64,000 nucleotides of DNA. Source: JADCRZ01 sp965200945. GTDB taxonomy: Bacteria; Bacteroidota; Bacteroidia; Chitinophagales; Chitinophagaceae. Location: NCBI GenBank assembly GCA_965200945.1, contig OZ241749.1, forward strand, positions 3,596,001 to 3,660,000. The letters run 5' to 3'. Below the pieces are notes generated by a model, which did not search any database, was not told the DNA's origin, and was given only the letters and a program-made list of their open reading frames with translations. Below are positions 45,635-55,888 of this stretch, piece by piece (the stretch's first letter is position 1; each line of letters begins with the position of its first letter). Made by a program: the position numbers and the translations under genes.

Positions 45635-48600
45635 ATGAAAAAGAAATTCTTCTGCCCGGCCGCGGCTTTTTTTTTCCTGTTTATGATAGCGGCCGTTGCC
45701 TGTTCGCAGGAACACATCAGCTTTAAACGCCTGGGTATAAACGAAGGCCTGTCGCAAAACTCGGTGTTTTGCATGCTGCAGGATCATAACGGATTTATAT
45801 GGATCGGTACGGAAGACGGACTTAACAAGTACGATGGGTATGAATTTACCATCTACAAGCACCGGATAAAAGATAAAAACAGCCTGAGCCACAGCCAGGT
45901 AAACGCCCTGCAGGAAGACCGCGGGCATAACATATGGATAGGCACATCAGCAGGGCTTACCATATTCAGCACGGAAAAAGAAAAATTCACACAATTTAAA
46001 ATACCGGAAGACAGTACGGATGAAACTGCTGACTACATCAGCACGCTCGCCCAGGACCCGGCAGGCAATATCTGGATCGGCTCTAACGGCGGGTTGACTG
46101 GTTTTGACACCAGGAGCGGTCGTTTTTCTCATTACAGCCGGCCCCGTACCCGGTCGGGTAACAGCCTGGATAAAGTAAAAGCCTTGTTTGTAGACAACAG
46201 ACAGGCGCTTTGGGTAAGCATTGGAAACGATCTGCGCCGGTTCGATTTAACGACGCATCAATTTTTGCCTCTTCCAGCCAAGTTGGAACAAAACAGTGAA
46301 TTGCGCCAGAGTAATGTTCGGGTGATCAGACAAGACCGGGATGGCACCTACTGGTTCGGAACGGAAACAGCCGGCCTGTTTGAATACGATCCCGGAAAGG
46401 ATTTGTGTATGCACTATACAGCCGGCAGCACAGGCCTCTCCGGACTGCCGGCCAGCGTTGTCCGGGATATTCTTTGCACCGGTACCGGCCAGATATGGGT
46501 AGGCACCCGTGGCGGACTCAGTATTTTTGACAGGAAAACCGGCCTATTCAGCAATTATACTTCCAACAGGTACAACCTGCTATCCCTCAGCTTCAACTCC
46601 GTAAGAAGCTTTCTGAAGGATAAGACAGGAAACATCTGGATCGGCACTTTTGCGGGAGGCATCAATATCTGTACGCCTGGCAGCGCAAATTTCACTAACA
46701 TCAGTGAGCAGATAGGACAGGAGAAAGGGTTAACTCATAGCGTGGTGAGTGCCATATTGCCCAACCGGGACGGCAGCCTTTGGATAGGTACAGAAGGCGG
46801 CGGGCTGAATTATGCCAACCCGCAAAAAGGCGTGTTTCGTCATTACGCTCTTCAGAAAAGCCATGAAGCCGGACAGAACAATATTATTAAATCGCTGGCC
46901 CGCGACACAGACAGCAGCCTGTGGGTAGGCGCTTACGAAGGGCTGCGGCATTTCGACGCGGCCAAAGGCACTTTCACGGCATTCAGCCTCAACAAAGAAA
47001 GCGAAGCCAGAGAAAAGCGGCAGGAGATCACCAGCCTGCTCGTTGAACCGGCAGGCGTATGGGCAGGCAGCAACGGTTCGGGCCTGTATTTTCTCGACCG
47101 CCGCTTCCAGGTCAGGGCTTATCTTCACCAGGCCGGCAATCCGTTCAGCATCAGCTCCGATAACGTACTCGCGCTGCTCGAAAACGGCCCCCGCAATCTT
47201 TGGGTAGGAACACAAAGGGGCCTGAACCATTTCGATCGTGCCACAGGCCGCTTTATGCGTTACCTGAACCAGCCTGAAAATGATAAAAGCCTTAGCAACA
47301 ATACTGTAGTAAGTCTTTTCAACGATTCCCGAAATCATTTCTGGATCGGGACATTGGGTGGATTGAACTACTTTGATCCGCAAACCGGAAATTTTTATGC
47401 CATCACCGAAGACAACGGGCTTCCGAACAATGTTATCAATGCGATTGAGCAGGATGATGATGGCAACCTGTGGGTAAGCACCAACCGGGGTTTGTGTGCC
47501 ATCAGATTTAAAAGATTTGAAGTTCCTTTCAGATCAGGTGATATCGAGATTCTTCATTACACCCAGACGGATGGTTTGCAGAGCAACCAGTTTTCAGCAA
47601 GAGCAGCTGCAATAAACCAGGGACAGCTTTTCTTCGGCGGCATCAACGGCATCAGTTCATTCTATCCCGGCAGCATCATACGTAACCGCAACAAGCCTTC
47701 CCTTGTTTTCACCGGCCTGGAAATAAAGAACAAACCGATAACCCTGTATCCGGAAAAATCATCCCTTCAGCGTTCCATCAATGAAACCGGGCATATTACG
47801 TTGAGGTATGATGAAGCTTTTATCACGCTGAAATTTGCCGCGCTCGATTATGTGAATCCAGGTAAAAACCAGTATGCATATAAACTGGAGGGGTTGCGCA
47901 ATGACAACGACTGGCATTATGTAGGAAACCTGCGAGCGGCCACGTATACCAGCCTGGGTGCAGGCAATTATATCTTTAAAGTAAAAGCAGCCAACAACGA
48001 CGGGATATGGAACGATGTGCCGCGTGAGCTTTCCATTACGATCCTGCCACCGCCCTGGAAAACATGGTGGGCTTACCTGATATATGCCCTTTTGATCAGC
48101 CTGCTGCTGTATGTGTTCTACTATTACTCTTACAATACCGCCAAACTGAAACATGAGCTGCGCACGGAGCATATGCTGCATGAAAAGGATGAAGAACTGG
48201 CACAGCGCAAGCTCAGTTTCTTTACGCATATCTCGCACGAGATCAAAACGCCCCTTACACTTATCACCGCCCCGCTCGAAAAGCTGATCAATATGAACCA
48301 GGGCAATAACCAGGTTCAAAATCAACTGCTGCTTATGCAGCGAAACAGCGACCGGCTGCTTCGCCTGATCAACCAGCTGCTGGATTTCAGAAAATTTGAA
48401 TCCGGCAATATGCAACTGCAGGCTTCCGAGGACGATGTTGTCCGGTTCGCACGGGAGGTTCTCATGGCTTTTGAACCTTATGCGGCGGAACGCCGGATCA
48501 CATTGCAATTCGCAGCAAATCCAGAAAAAATCCAGGCATGGTTCGACCATGACAAGCTGGAAAAAATCCTTTATAACCTGCTGTCCAATGCCATGAAATT

Positions 48601-49795
48601 TACCCGGCCGGACGGAAAAGTCGTGGTGAGCCTTTGTGTGGAAGATAAGGAAGACCGCTCCCTGGTAAAGATCGCTGTTGAGGATAACGGGATCGGCATA
48701 ACTGCAGAAAATTTTGAACAGCTGTTTGAGCAGTTCCGCTATAACCATGACAACAAGATCAATGCTGCAGGCTCAGGCATCGGATTGGCTTTTACAAAGG
48801 GACTGGTCGGGCTGCATCACGGTGAGATCGATGTAAAAAGCACGCCTGCTGTGGGTGAGGAGGCTGGTTGTACCTGTTTCAGCATAAAGCTTCCGCTGGG
48901 AAAAGCGCATTTAACTCCGGCAGAAATAACACCGCATGGTTTGGCAGGTGAGCAGTTGAATGATGACCTCCGCGGTGTGCTGCCGTCCGGTGCTTCCGCT
49001 ACGGAACGGGCACATGGCGGGGAGGAGACTGCCGTCGATAAACCTGTTATGCTGGTTGTGGAAGACAATGCCGACGTGCGCACATTCATTCAGCTTCATT
49101 TTGAAAACAGGTTTACTATTTGTTCCGCTGCCGATGGACAGTCGGGCTGGGCCAAAGTACTTGAAGTGATTCCGGACATCGTTATCAGCGATGTTATGAT
49201 GCCTGGCATGAGCGGTACAGTGCTGTGCAGCAAACTGAAAGCCGACCAGCGAACGAGCCATATCCCGGTGATCCTGCTAACTGCCCGCACCCCGCTGGCT
49301 TACAGGGTCGAAGGGCTGGAAGCCGGTGCCGATGATTACATTGCCAAACCTTTCAGCATACAGATCCTGGAGGCCCGGGTGAACAACCTGCTTGAACTGC
49401 GTAAAAAACTGCGGGAGCGTTTCAGCAAAGAAGTGCACCTGCAACCCTCGGATATAGCCATTACGGGACCGGATGAAATATTTCTGGAAAAGGTGATGCG
49501 TTATATCGAGGAGAACATTGAAGAGCCTGATCTGAGTGTGGAGCAGCTGGGAAAGGAAATTAATATGAGCAGGACAACCCTTTACCGGAAAATCAAGGCC
49601 CTGACAAACCAGACAAGCGTCGAATTCATTCGAAACGTAAGGTTGCAAAGGGCGGCACAACTTCTCGGGCAAAACACGTTCAACGTAAACGAAGTGGCTT
49701 ATATGACCGGCTTTACCAGCGTGGATTATTTCAGGAAATGTTTTAAAGAGAAATACAGCTTTAGTCCGCGGGAATACAGTAGCCATACCCGTTAA
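45635..49795 (+). CDS. Hybrid two-component system regulator (HTCS), intact
   Basis: A 1386-residue one-protein signalling system. Signal peptide (FFFLFMIAAVACS); about 14 propeller repeats with the Reg_prop motif (NGFIWIGTEDGLNKYDG, GNIWIGTFAGGINI) to about residue 700; a Y_Y_Y domain (NQYAYKLEGLRND); one transmembrane helix at about 810-832. Then HisKA with His868 in THISHEIKTPL, HATPase, a receiver with Asp1186 in IVISDVMMPGMSG, and an AraC HTH (LSVEQLGKEINMSRTTLYRK) ending SPREYS. It senses an oligosaccharide in the periplasm and activates the PUL genes. It lies 44 bases after the GH gene in the same direction. All key residues are present, unlike the pseudogene at 22390. Confidence 0.97.
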   Translation: MKKKFFCPAAAFFFLFMIAAVACSQEHISFKRLGINEGLSQNSVFCMLQDHNGFIWIGTEDGLNKYDGYEFTIYKHRIKDKNSLSHSQVNALQEDRGHNIWIGTSAGLTIFSTEKEKFTQFKIPEDSTDETADYISTLAQDPAGNIWIGSNGGLTGFDTRSGRFSHYSRPRTRSGNSLDKVKALFVDNRQALWVSIGNDLRRFDLTTHQFLPLPAKLEQNSELRQSNVRVIRQDRDGTYWFGTETAGLFEYDPGKDLCMHYTAGSTGLSGLPASVVRDILCTGTGQIWVGTRGGLSIFDRKTGLFSNYTSNRYNLLSLSFNSVRSFLKDKTGNIWIGTFAGGINICTPGSANFTNISEQIGQEKGLTHSVVSAILPNRDGSLWIGTEGGGLNYANPQKGVFRHYALQKSHEAGQNNIIKSLARDTDSSLWVGAYEGLRHFDAAKGTFTAFSLNKESEAREKRQEITSLLVEPAGVWAGSNGSGLYFLDRRFQVRAYLHQAGNPFSISSDNVLALLENGPRNLWVGTQRGLNHFDRATGRFMRYLNQPENDKSLSNNTVVSLFNDSRNHFWIGTLGGLNYFDPQTGNFYAITEDNGLPNNVINAIEQDDDGNLWVSTNRGLCAIRFKRFEVPFRSGDIEILHYTQTDGLQSNQFSARAAAINQGQLFFGGINGISSFYPGSIIRNRNKPSLVFTGLEIKNKPITLYPEKSSLQRSINETGHITLRYDEAFITLKFAALDYVNPGKNQYAYKLEGLRNDNDWHYVGNLRAATYTSLGAGNYIFKVKAANNDGIWNDVPRELSITILPPPWKTWWAYLIYALLISLLLYVFYYYSYNTAKLKHELRTEHMLHEKDEELAQRKLSFFTHISHEIKTPLTLITAPLEKLINMNQGNNQVQNQLLLMQRNSDRLLRLINQLLDFRKFESGNMQLQASEDDVVRFAREVLMAFEPYAAERRITLQFAANPEKIQAWFDHDKLEKILYNLLSNAMKFTRPDGKVVVSLCVEDKEDRSLVKIAVEDNGIGITAENFEQLFEQFRYNHDNKINAAGSGIGLAFTKGLVGLHHGEIDVKSTPAVGEEAGCTCFSIKLPLGKAHLTPAEITPHGLAGEQLNDDLRGVLPSGASATERAHGGEETAVDKPVMLVVEDNADVRTFIQLHFENRFTICSAADGQSGWAKVLEVIPDIVISDVMMPGMSGTVLCSKLKADQRTSHIPVILLTARTPLAYRVEGLEAGADDYIAKPFSIQILEARVNNLLELRKKLRERFSKEVHLQPSDIAITGPDEIFLEKVMRYIEENIEEPDLSVEQLGKEINMSRTTLYRKIKALTNQTSVEFIRNVRLQRAAQLLGQNTFNVNEVAYMTGFTSVDYFRKCFKEKYSFSPREYSSHTR

Positions 49796-49807
49796 TTGAA
49801 TGGTCTT

Positions 49808-51514
49808 TCATCTCGTCGATTTATTGTCTGCGCCTATATTGGGCTGACGGGTAACCGGCAACCGGTCGCCGTAAAAATCATACCCTCCATTGTCGCTTAC
49901 GGGCTTTCCCGCAAAAAAAGCAGAAGAACCCTTTTTCAACCGGTATCCTTTGGTATCGCCGGAACCCGGCTTTGCCAGCTGCGGATCATGTGTAACAGCG
50001 GCTTCATCGGCCGGCATGTGGGTTGCTGCATTGCCAAAATAGAGGTTGTTATCAAAAGTGTTGCGGTTGCTGGCACCCAGGTCATACTGGGCATTGGCGC
50101 TCAGGTTATAGAAAATATTGTTTTGATACAAGGTGTTTTCAGGCGAAGCTGTCCAGGTTTCGTGGGATACGATCTTGGTATCTGTCTGGCTGGTATCCAG
50201 GTAAAAAACATTGTTGTAAATATGAGTATTTGTGGCGCTGCCATTTACACGTATAACGGTTTTTCCGTGTTTGGGATGGGCATAGCTCCCATCATGCTCA
50301 AATATGTTGTACCGTAATATGGTGCCATCATTGAAGCTGTTGGGGCCGCCGGTTATCAGCATTCCATAGTCATTGTGGTGCAGGTAATTGTATTGAATGA
50401 TCGTGTTTTTGCTCCGGTAGTCGGCATCCAGACCGCCTGCGTCCACATCTTCCTTATTGGCTTTTGTATACCGGCATTCGTTATGCTGCCATACGGCGCT
50501 GTCGCAATTGAAACTGAAACCTGCATTGCCGGATGCTTTGATGGCACAATGGTCGAACACGTTGCGTTCTATAACCGGCTGGCTGCATACCCGCACAATC
50601 AGCGCGTTGGCACCCGTATTTTCAAAATGACAGCTGCGGATGATAACGTGTTGAGAAGGCGTCCAGCTGGCATTGGAAGTAAGGGTACGTGTATCCCAGG
50701 ACGATTTGCACAGCAGGATGCCCGTTCGGTCAACATCGTGTATGCGGCAAGAATCGATGAGCACATCACGAAAGCTGGTGGGTACGCGGTTGCCTTTGAT
50801 TTCAAAGAAGATTCCACCATTGTTCTTGCTCAGCTCATCTTTCTGATTGATGTAGCCGTTGACGCCATGCACATCCAGGTTGATCAGGTGCAGGTGGCTG
50901 ACAGTACCTGTATCCTGCGCCGTTACATATATTCCATACTTGAAAACATTGTGATTGACGAGTTGAGGAGGCAGTTTGGGCAATGCGAAATTCGTTCGAT
51001 TGCGATGCTCCCATTCAGTCAGCAGCAGGCCTGCTTCCTCAGCCTGGTTGTAATTGGTAATCTCCAGGTTTCGTAATTCCCACCACGATTGGTTGTACAG
51101 GTACACTGTTCCATTAGCCACGCCTTCACCAGCGATCAGCGGTTTACCGCCTCTGCCGTAACTGCCAATCGTAATGGGGTGATGCCGGCTGCCCGAACCC
51201 TGCGGATGCAACTGGCCCTTCCAGGTTTGTCCGCATCTGAACAAGATCTTGTCACCTTGAACAAATACTTTGCTGTTTATTCTATCCAGCGTTTTCCAGG
51301 CCGAATCCGGATTGTTGCCGGTATATTCATCGTTGCCATCCCGGCTGTTTATATAATAAATGTGCCTTGTTTTGCCGGTGAGATTGCGATCCGGCAGCCG
51401 TATCCCGAGATTTTCATGCGCCTGAGCAGAAAAGCAGGCCCAAAAAATCGGTATAAAGAGCGTTGCTTTTACATTACCCGGAGAAACAGGCTGATACAAA
51501 AAAGCAAGATTCAT
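49808..51514 (-). CDS. Right-handed parallel beta-helix protein, exported
   Basis: A 568-residue protein. The N-terminal hydrophobic stretch VKATLFIPIFWACFSAQA is a plausible signal peptide. IYYINSRDGNDEYTGNNPDS and WKTLDRIN form the typical opening of pectate-lyase-like beta-helix proteins. Repeated short strands follow (NGGIFFEIKGNR, DSCRIHDVDRTGILLCKS, IRSCHFENTGANALIVRV, ERNVFDHC). Such folds include polysaccharide lyases, GH141-type hydrolases and epimerases; no catalytic set is obvious to me. It is convergent with the HTCS (12-base gap) and probably belongs functionally to the PUL. The start at 51514 is preferred for its signal peptide; 51559 is possible. Confidence 0.85.
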   Translation of the reverse strand: MNLAFLYQPVSPGNVKATLFIPIFWACFSAQAHENLGIRLPDRNLTGKTRHIYYINSRDGNDEYTGNNPDSAWKTLDRINSKVFVQGDKILFRCGQTWKGQLHPQGSGSRHHPITIGSYGRGGKPLIAGEGVANGTVYLYNQSWWELRNLEITNYNQAEEAGLLLTEWEHRNRTNFALPKLPPQLVNHNVFKYGIYVTAQDTGTVSHLHLINLDVHGVNGYINQKDELSKNNGGIFFEIKGNRVPTSFRDVLIDSCRIHDVDRTGILLCKSSWDTRTLTSNASWTPSQHVIIRSCHFENTGANALIVRVCSQPVIERNVFDHCAIKASGNAGFSFNCDSAVWQHNECRYTKANKEDVDAGGLDADYRSKNTIIQYNYLHHNDYGMLITGGPNSFNDGTILRYNIFEHDGSYAHPKHGKTVIRVNGSATNTHIYNNVFYLDTSQTDTKIVSHETWTASPENTLYQNNIFYNLSANAQYDLGASNRNTFDNNLYFGNAATHMPADEAAVTHDPQLAKPGSGDTKGYRLKKGSSAFFAGKPVSDNGGYDFYGDRLPVTRQPNIGADNKSTR

Positions 51515-51854
51515 AAGAGAACATATTTTATGATTCAATGTACAGAAAAGCATGTGCATAGAGTATTCCGTTACTTATAGTATCAACCTGCCCTCCTTTT
51601 GAAGTAATTACAGCCTGAAGCAGTGAAAAAGGCGGTGCTGTCTTCAAGCCCGATCAGTTTGCTGTGGGTTTTACATGTGTATGAAATCTTTTACGGCAGG
51701 GCCAGGGCAAGCCCAATTTTATAATAGCTAAGGTCTGTTCAGCGAATCTGCTTTACAGCGGCGCACCGTGACAAACCAAGTGGCCAGCATTTTCCAAATG
51801 TATAAAGTTGGATTCGATAAGCTCTTCCCTTTGCTTTGCAGGCTGTAATTTAAA

Positions 51855-52391
51855 TTACTTGACCCCGTTATTGTCGTCCCACCAGCCTTTCATTTTTCTT
51901 ATGTAAATAATCTGCCCTGTATGATATGCATTGTGCGTACCAACGTGAGCAATGGTAGAGTACCATTTTTGGAGTTTCTTTTCATCTGCATATTGTACGG
52001 CGGTTTCCAATGCGGTAAGCACACTATCCAATTTTTGTACGGTGGCAGTCCAGGCATTTTTGGTTACGGGGGTAAATGTTTCTTTGTTGTTTCCGTTAAA
52101 TGCTTCGGCAGGGATACCCAGAAATTTATCCAGCATGCTCAAGTCCCAAAAAACAAGGTGAGTGGCAAGCTGGGCAATAGAATGGTTGCCGCTGCTGTCT
52201 TTCCAGTTAGCCTGTTCCGCAGTAAGCCCTGCAAGGGCAACATTCGGTGGCACAAACCAATCCTTTACAGTATGTGTGGTTCTAAGCTGTTCCAATAAAA
52301 TCGACTTTAATGTGGCGGTTGAATCTGTTTGGGCAGATAAGGTATGTATTGTACAAGACAGGAATATAGTTAGAACGCTTTTCAATTTCAT
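51855..52391 (-). CDS. DinB-family protein with signal peptide
   Basis: A 178-residue protein: signal MKLKSVLTIFLSCTIHTLSA, then a four-helix DinB-like fold. It shows the helix-1 region VKDWFVPPNVALAGLTAEQA, the first His ligand in NHSIAQLATHLVFWD, and the metal-binding HVGTHNAYHTGQI near the C-terminus. The three histidines that bind a divalent metal are present. DinB-like proteins include thiol-S-transferases, but this one would be periplasmic; function unknown. Confidence 0.87.
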   Translation of the reverse strand: MKLKSVLTIFLSCTIHTLSAQTDSTATLKSILLEQLRTTHTVKDWFVPPNVALAGLTAEQANWKDSSGNHSIAQLATHLVFWDLSMLDKFLGIPAEAFNGNNKETFTPVTKNAWTATVQKLDSVLTALETAVQYADEKKLQKWYSTIAHVGTHNAYHTGQIIYIRKMKGWWDDNNGVK

Positions 52392-52608
52392 GGGTTTTAG
52401 TTTTATTCATTAAATATAGTTGAGATATCTGTATGAGTATTGAAGTTGTCACATTCCTTTTTTCTTCTTCGCTCCGCCTACCTTTGATAAAACTCCTTAG
52501 CCGCTTCTTGAGTTAATAAGAACCAGTTTCCCGAGTCCTTTAAGTTTGTATTAATACAACTACATTTATTTGCGTGGTTGTTCCCTCGAGCGAGGATTTC
52601 AGCAGAAT

Positions 52609-52644
52609 TCGGGTACTGTAAAAGAAAAATGGAATAGTACCCGA
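52609..52644. repeat. 9-bp inverted repeat
   Basis: TCGGGTACT (52609-52617) and AGTACCCGA (52636-52644) are perfect inverted copies separated by 18 AT-rich bases, in the 52392-53115 gap, which holds no recognisable gene. Role unknown. Confidence 0.5.
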
Positions 52645-52700
52645 TTCAGTAACTTTTCCTTTTGAGATCTTTTGATATATTTTGGTAGGTACAAAGACGG

Positions 52701-52735
52701 AAAAAGCCCGCAAATCATTGATTCTGCAGGCTTTT
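52701..52735. terminator. Hairpin with T-tracts on both sides
   Basis: AAAAGCCCGC and GCAGGCTTTT pair with one mismatch across an about 15-base loop, giving A/T tracts on either side. It can act as a terminator in both directions. On the minus strand it follows a short sequence resembling a tRNA 3' end at 52756-52780. Confidence 0.5.
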
Positions 52736-53115
52736 GGTCAGATTTAGTTCACTCTGTGCGGAGAGTGAGAGATCAGAACCTGGCTCGCATCCAATTGTAT
52801 TTCAATACTTTGCAGGCTCCAAAAATCAGTGTATTCGAATTTGTAAACTTTTCAACGAATCAAAATTAAAATAATATTATTGACGTATAAATTTGTTTTG
52901 TTGGTGAAACTAGCACCTCACGTGAAAGTTCACAAAATGTCTATTATGCGTATTTAATTTTGATTAAGAGGCTTGGGCTAAAGGATTGGAAAAAGCACTA
53001 CCATTGACCCTATTGCACCATTTTCCGCCCCCTTCACAATAAATCTGTTTATCAATCATTTAAAAGAGACTACGCAAATCGGCGATGAGGGGCTAAACGC
53101 ATAGGTTTATCCATT

Positions 53116-53892
53116 TTATCCCTCAGATAGCTTTTTAAGAAATTCATTTTTCCGTCTTGTTGAAACGTCAATTTTGGAGCCGTCAGTCATAATAACAAAA
53201 CCACCTTTGCCTTTGTTGTAGTCTTTTACAAAAGCCAAGTTGATAAGGTCTGAATTGTGCACGCGAAAAAAACCATAATCGGATAATAGATCTTCATAGT
53301 CACCTAATGTTTTTGCCACCATCAATGTTTTGGGTTCTTTTAGCTTATCTTTTATATAGAACTTGGTGTAGCTACCATAGCTTTCGCAACGGATAATGTC
53401 CGAAAGAGAAAGCACAGTAAGACCACTTGAAGTGGGTACCGCAATACGCTTCAAAACGCCAGACGGGCTTTTAAAATACTCAATAACAGCTTCTAACTGG
53501 CGGATTCTTTCGTCCTGTGACTTTTTAAGGTTTAGTTTCTCAACGGCTGCTATCAAATCATCCGGATCGATCCGCTTCAAAAGGTAATCAATTGCATTAA
53601 GCCTGAATGCCTGTACTGCATATTCCGCATGTGCTGTAGTGAAGATGATGTCAAAATTTATATGCCTGCCTGCTTCTTTCACTTTCTCCAGCAAATTGAA
53701 CGCGGTTTGATTACGTAACTCTACATCGAGAAAAATAAGTTCAGGGCGCAACTTATCAATGGCTTCAACTCCATCTTCCACCGATTGATATGTGCCCACA
53801 ACATAAATAGTTTCAGCGCAATGTGCAGCAAGCAGGTTGCTAAGCCTGTCAAGGCAATGCTGCTCATCGTCCACAAGTATAGCTTTAATCAT
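53116..53892 (-). CDS. LytTR-family response regulator
   Basis: A 258-residue regulator. The receiver domain shows ILVDDEQHC (acidic pocket), the phosphoacceptor Asp in LIFLDVELRN (about residue 56), TTAHAEYAVQAF, and the conserved Lys in YLLKRI, where the usual following Pro is Arg. The C-terminal LytTR DNA-binding domain has LSDIIRCESYGSYTKFYI and FFRVHNSDLINLAFVKDYN. It is encoded 4 bases downstream of the sensor kinase at 53897-55888, its evident partner. Target genes are unknown; the AT-rich intergenic space around it gives no clear repeats. Confidence 0.95.
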   Translation of the reverse strand: MIKAILVDDEQHCLDRLSNLLAAHCAETIYVVGTYQSVEDGVEAIDKLRPELIFLDVELRNQTAFNLLEKVKEAGRHINFDIIFTTAHAEYAVQAFRLNAIDYLLKRIDPDDLIAAVEKLNLKKSQDERIRQLEAVIEYFKSPSGVLKRIAVPTSSGLTVLSLSDIIRCESYGSYTKFYIKDKLKEPKTLMVAKTLGDYEDLLSDYGFFRVHNSDLINLAFVKDYNKGKGGFVIMTDGSKIDVSTRRKNEFLKKLSEG

Positions 53893-53896
53893 AGAT

Positions 53897-55888
53897 TTAG
53901 AACCTCAATTCCAAAGGCAATTGTAATTCTACGCGGGTACCGCTCTCCAGGTCGAATATTTTTACTACCCCAGATGCCCTTTTCAATTTGTTGAGAATAT
54001 CGATTCGTTCTTTAGTTATTTCGATACCCCACGATTTTCTCACAAGACCTCCCGTTTCCCTTTTGATAGCCTCTGCTTCTTCTCGCCCGATACCATCATC
54101 TTGCACGCTACAGATAATCATTTCGCCCTCTCTTTTAAACGCAATTTCTATTTTTCCTTTGCCTTCTTTAGGCGTAATGCCATGCTTTATACAATTTTCT
54201 ACAAAGGGCTGGAGTATAAGTGGCGGTATCAACGTTATATCCTTATCAATAGCTTCATCTACTTTTATTTCGTAAGTAAATTTGTGTTGCAGCCGCATCG
54301 CCTCTAATTGTATATATCGTTCCAAGACGTCTAAATCTTTGGCTAAACTAACTTCATTCTTTCCGGAATTTTCCAATGTCAGCCGCATCATCTTTGAAAA
54401 TTGGGTAAGATAATAATCGGCTGTTTGGGGGTTGTTTTTGTCAACAAAATCGGCAATAGAATCAAGTGAGTTGAAAATGAAATGTGGATTTATTTGTGCC
54501 CGCAATGCTTTTAATTCAGTGCGGGCAACTTCTATTTGGAATTCGGCCTTTTGCTTTTGCCTTTCGGCATCGCTACGACGCTTATAAAAAACAAAGCTGG
54601 TGATACCTGCCAACAGCATGACACAGGTGCCGCCCACGAGCGAGCTATTTATGATGCGCTGTTGCTGGAGTTTCGCTGCTGCGATAGCCTGTAGCTGGTT
54701 GTTTTCCACTTTTATTGAATCCTGTTTCTTATTAAAGGCATACTGCATTTCTCGCCTTGTAATTTCCTGTTCTTTCTCACCAGATAAAACACTGTCCTTT
54801 AAAAGATTATACTTTTTGAAAGCATGTAATGCTTTGTTATAGCTGTTTTTGCTTTCATAGATTTCACTTAAGAGTTTCCAGGTGTCAGCCTGTACACCTA
54901 CAGCGCCCACTTTTTCCGCCAGATCAAGTGCCTCGCTAGCATAGCTTTGCGCTATGTCATATCTTCCGGAGAGTTTCAAACCCCTTTTCACTATTACGGA
55001 ATCCGGTGCTTTTACATACAAGTCGGCAATTTCATTAAGCATGAGAGCTTCATTGTTTTCATCATGCATTTTGTGGAACATACCAGTAGCTTTTCTTAAA
55101 TAATGTTCCGCATATGAAAAATTTCCCTGGTGTAGATATAAGATTCCAATATTGGCATTGTTACTGGCTATGGCGAATGTATAGCCAATGCTGTCCGAAA
55201 TTCGCAAAGCTTTCATATAAAGATCCAACGACTTGTTTACATTACGCATGTTTTCATATGTGTTGGCCATGTTAACTAGCGCATCTATTTGACCTTTGAT
55301 ATCCCCCAAGCCCTCGTAAAGCGTCATGGCCCGTAAATAATACGACAACGCGATTGAAGATTTTTTTAAATCAGTGTAAACCATTCCGATGTTATTACTG
55401 GCGACAGCCATACCAGGTATATTATTGTATTTCTCATAGCCCGCTAATGCCTTAAAGTAATAGTCTATCGCGGTCGAAAAGTTCGATGTGTTGAGATAAA
55501 CATTCCCAATGGCATTATAAACAGAGGGCAACTTTTTTTTATTGCCTTGTGCTTCCAGAAGGTATGCAGCCTGGTTAAACATTTCCAATGCCCCTTTGAA
55601 ATCTGATTCTCCCGAATAATTCATGCCTTTGTACGCATAAGCCAATGCCAGCCTGAGTTTGTCTCCTAATCGCTCAGCCAGCGCAATGGCTTCATCCGCC
55701 TTTGCTACGCCTTTAGCAGGATCGATGGTTTGATAAGTGAAGTTAACATTGTTAATTATATCCAATCGCACTGTGTCTGGTTGCGGATGAGCTTTTAAGG
55801 CGTTAAGCAACGAATCTAATTTCTTTTGTTGGGCAAAGCAAGATAAAGCCACTATTAAGAGATTAAGTAGAAGGATAAGCCGCAACAT
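53897..55888 (-). CDS. TPR-containing LytS-type sensor histidine kinase
   Basis: A 663-residue membrane kinase. Signal MLRLILLLNLLIVALSCFA; a periplasmic array of tetratricopeptide repeats (about residues 30-370, e.g. AIDYYFKALAGYEKYNNIPG); one transmembrane helix (INSSLVGGTCVMLLAGITSF, about 415-435); a coiled linker. Then the His_kinase domain with the phosphoacceptor in LRAQINPHFIFNSLDSI, and an HATPase with LILQPFVENCIKHGI and DDGIGR. It autophosphorylates and passes phosphate to the LytTR regulator encoded 4 bases downstream. The sensed signal is unknown. Confidence 0.95.
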   Translation of the reverse strand: MLRLILLLNLLIVALSCFAQQKKLDSLLNALKAHPQPDTVRLDIINNVNFTYQTIDPAKGVAKADEAIALAERLGDKLRLALAYAYKGMNYSGESDFKGALEMFNQAAYLLEAQGNKKKLPSVYNAIGNVYLNTSNFSTAIDYYFKALAGYEKYNNIPGMAVASNNIGMVYTDLKKSSIALSYYLRAMTLYEGLGDIKGQIDALVNMANTYENMRNVNKSLDLYMKALRISDSIGYTFAIASNNANIGILYLHQGNFSYAEHYLRKATGMFHKMHDENNEALMLNEIADLYVKAPDSVIVKRGLKLSGRYDIAQSYASEALDLAEKVGAVGVQADTWKLLSEIYESKNSYNKALHAFKKYNLLKDSVLSGEKEQEITRREMQYAFNKKQDSIKVENNQLQAIAAAKLQQQRIINSSLVGGTCVMLLAGITSFVFYKRRSDAERQKQKAEFQIEVARTELKALRAQINPHFIFNSLDSIADFVDKNNPQTADYYLTQFSKMMRLTLENSGKNEVSLAKDLDVLERYIQLEAMRLQHKFTYEIKVDEAIDKDITLIPPLILQPFVENCIKHGITPKEGKGKIEIAFKREGEMIICSVQDDGIGREEAEAIKRETGGLVRKSWGIEITKERIDILNKLKRASGVVKIFDLESGTRVELQLPLELRF

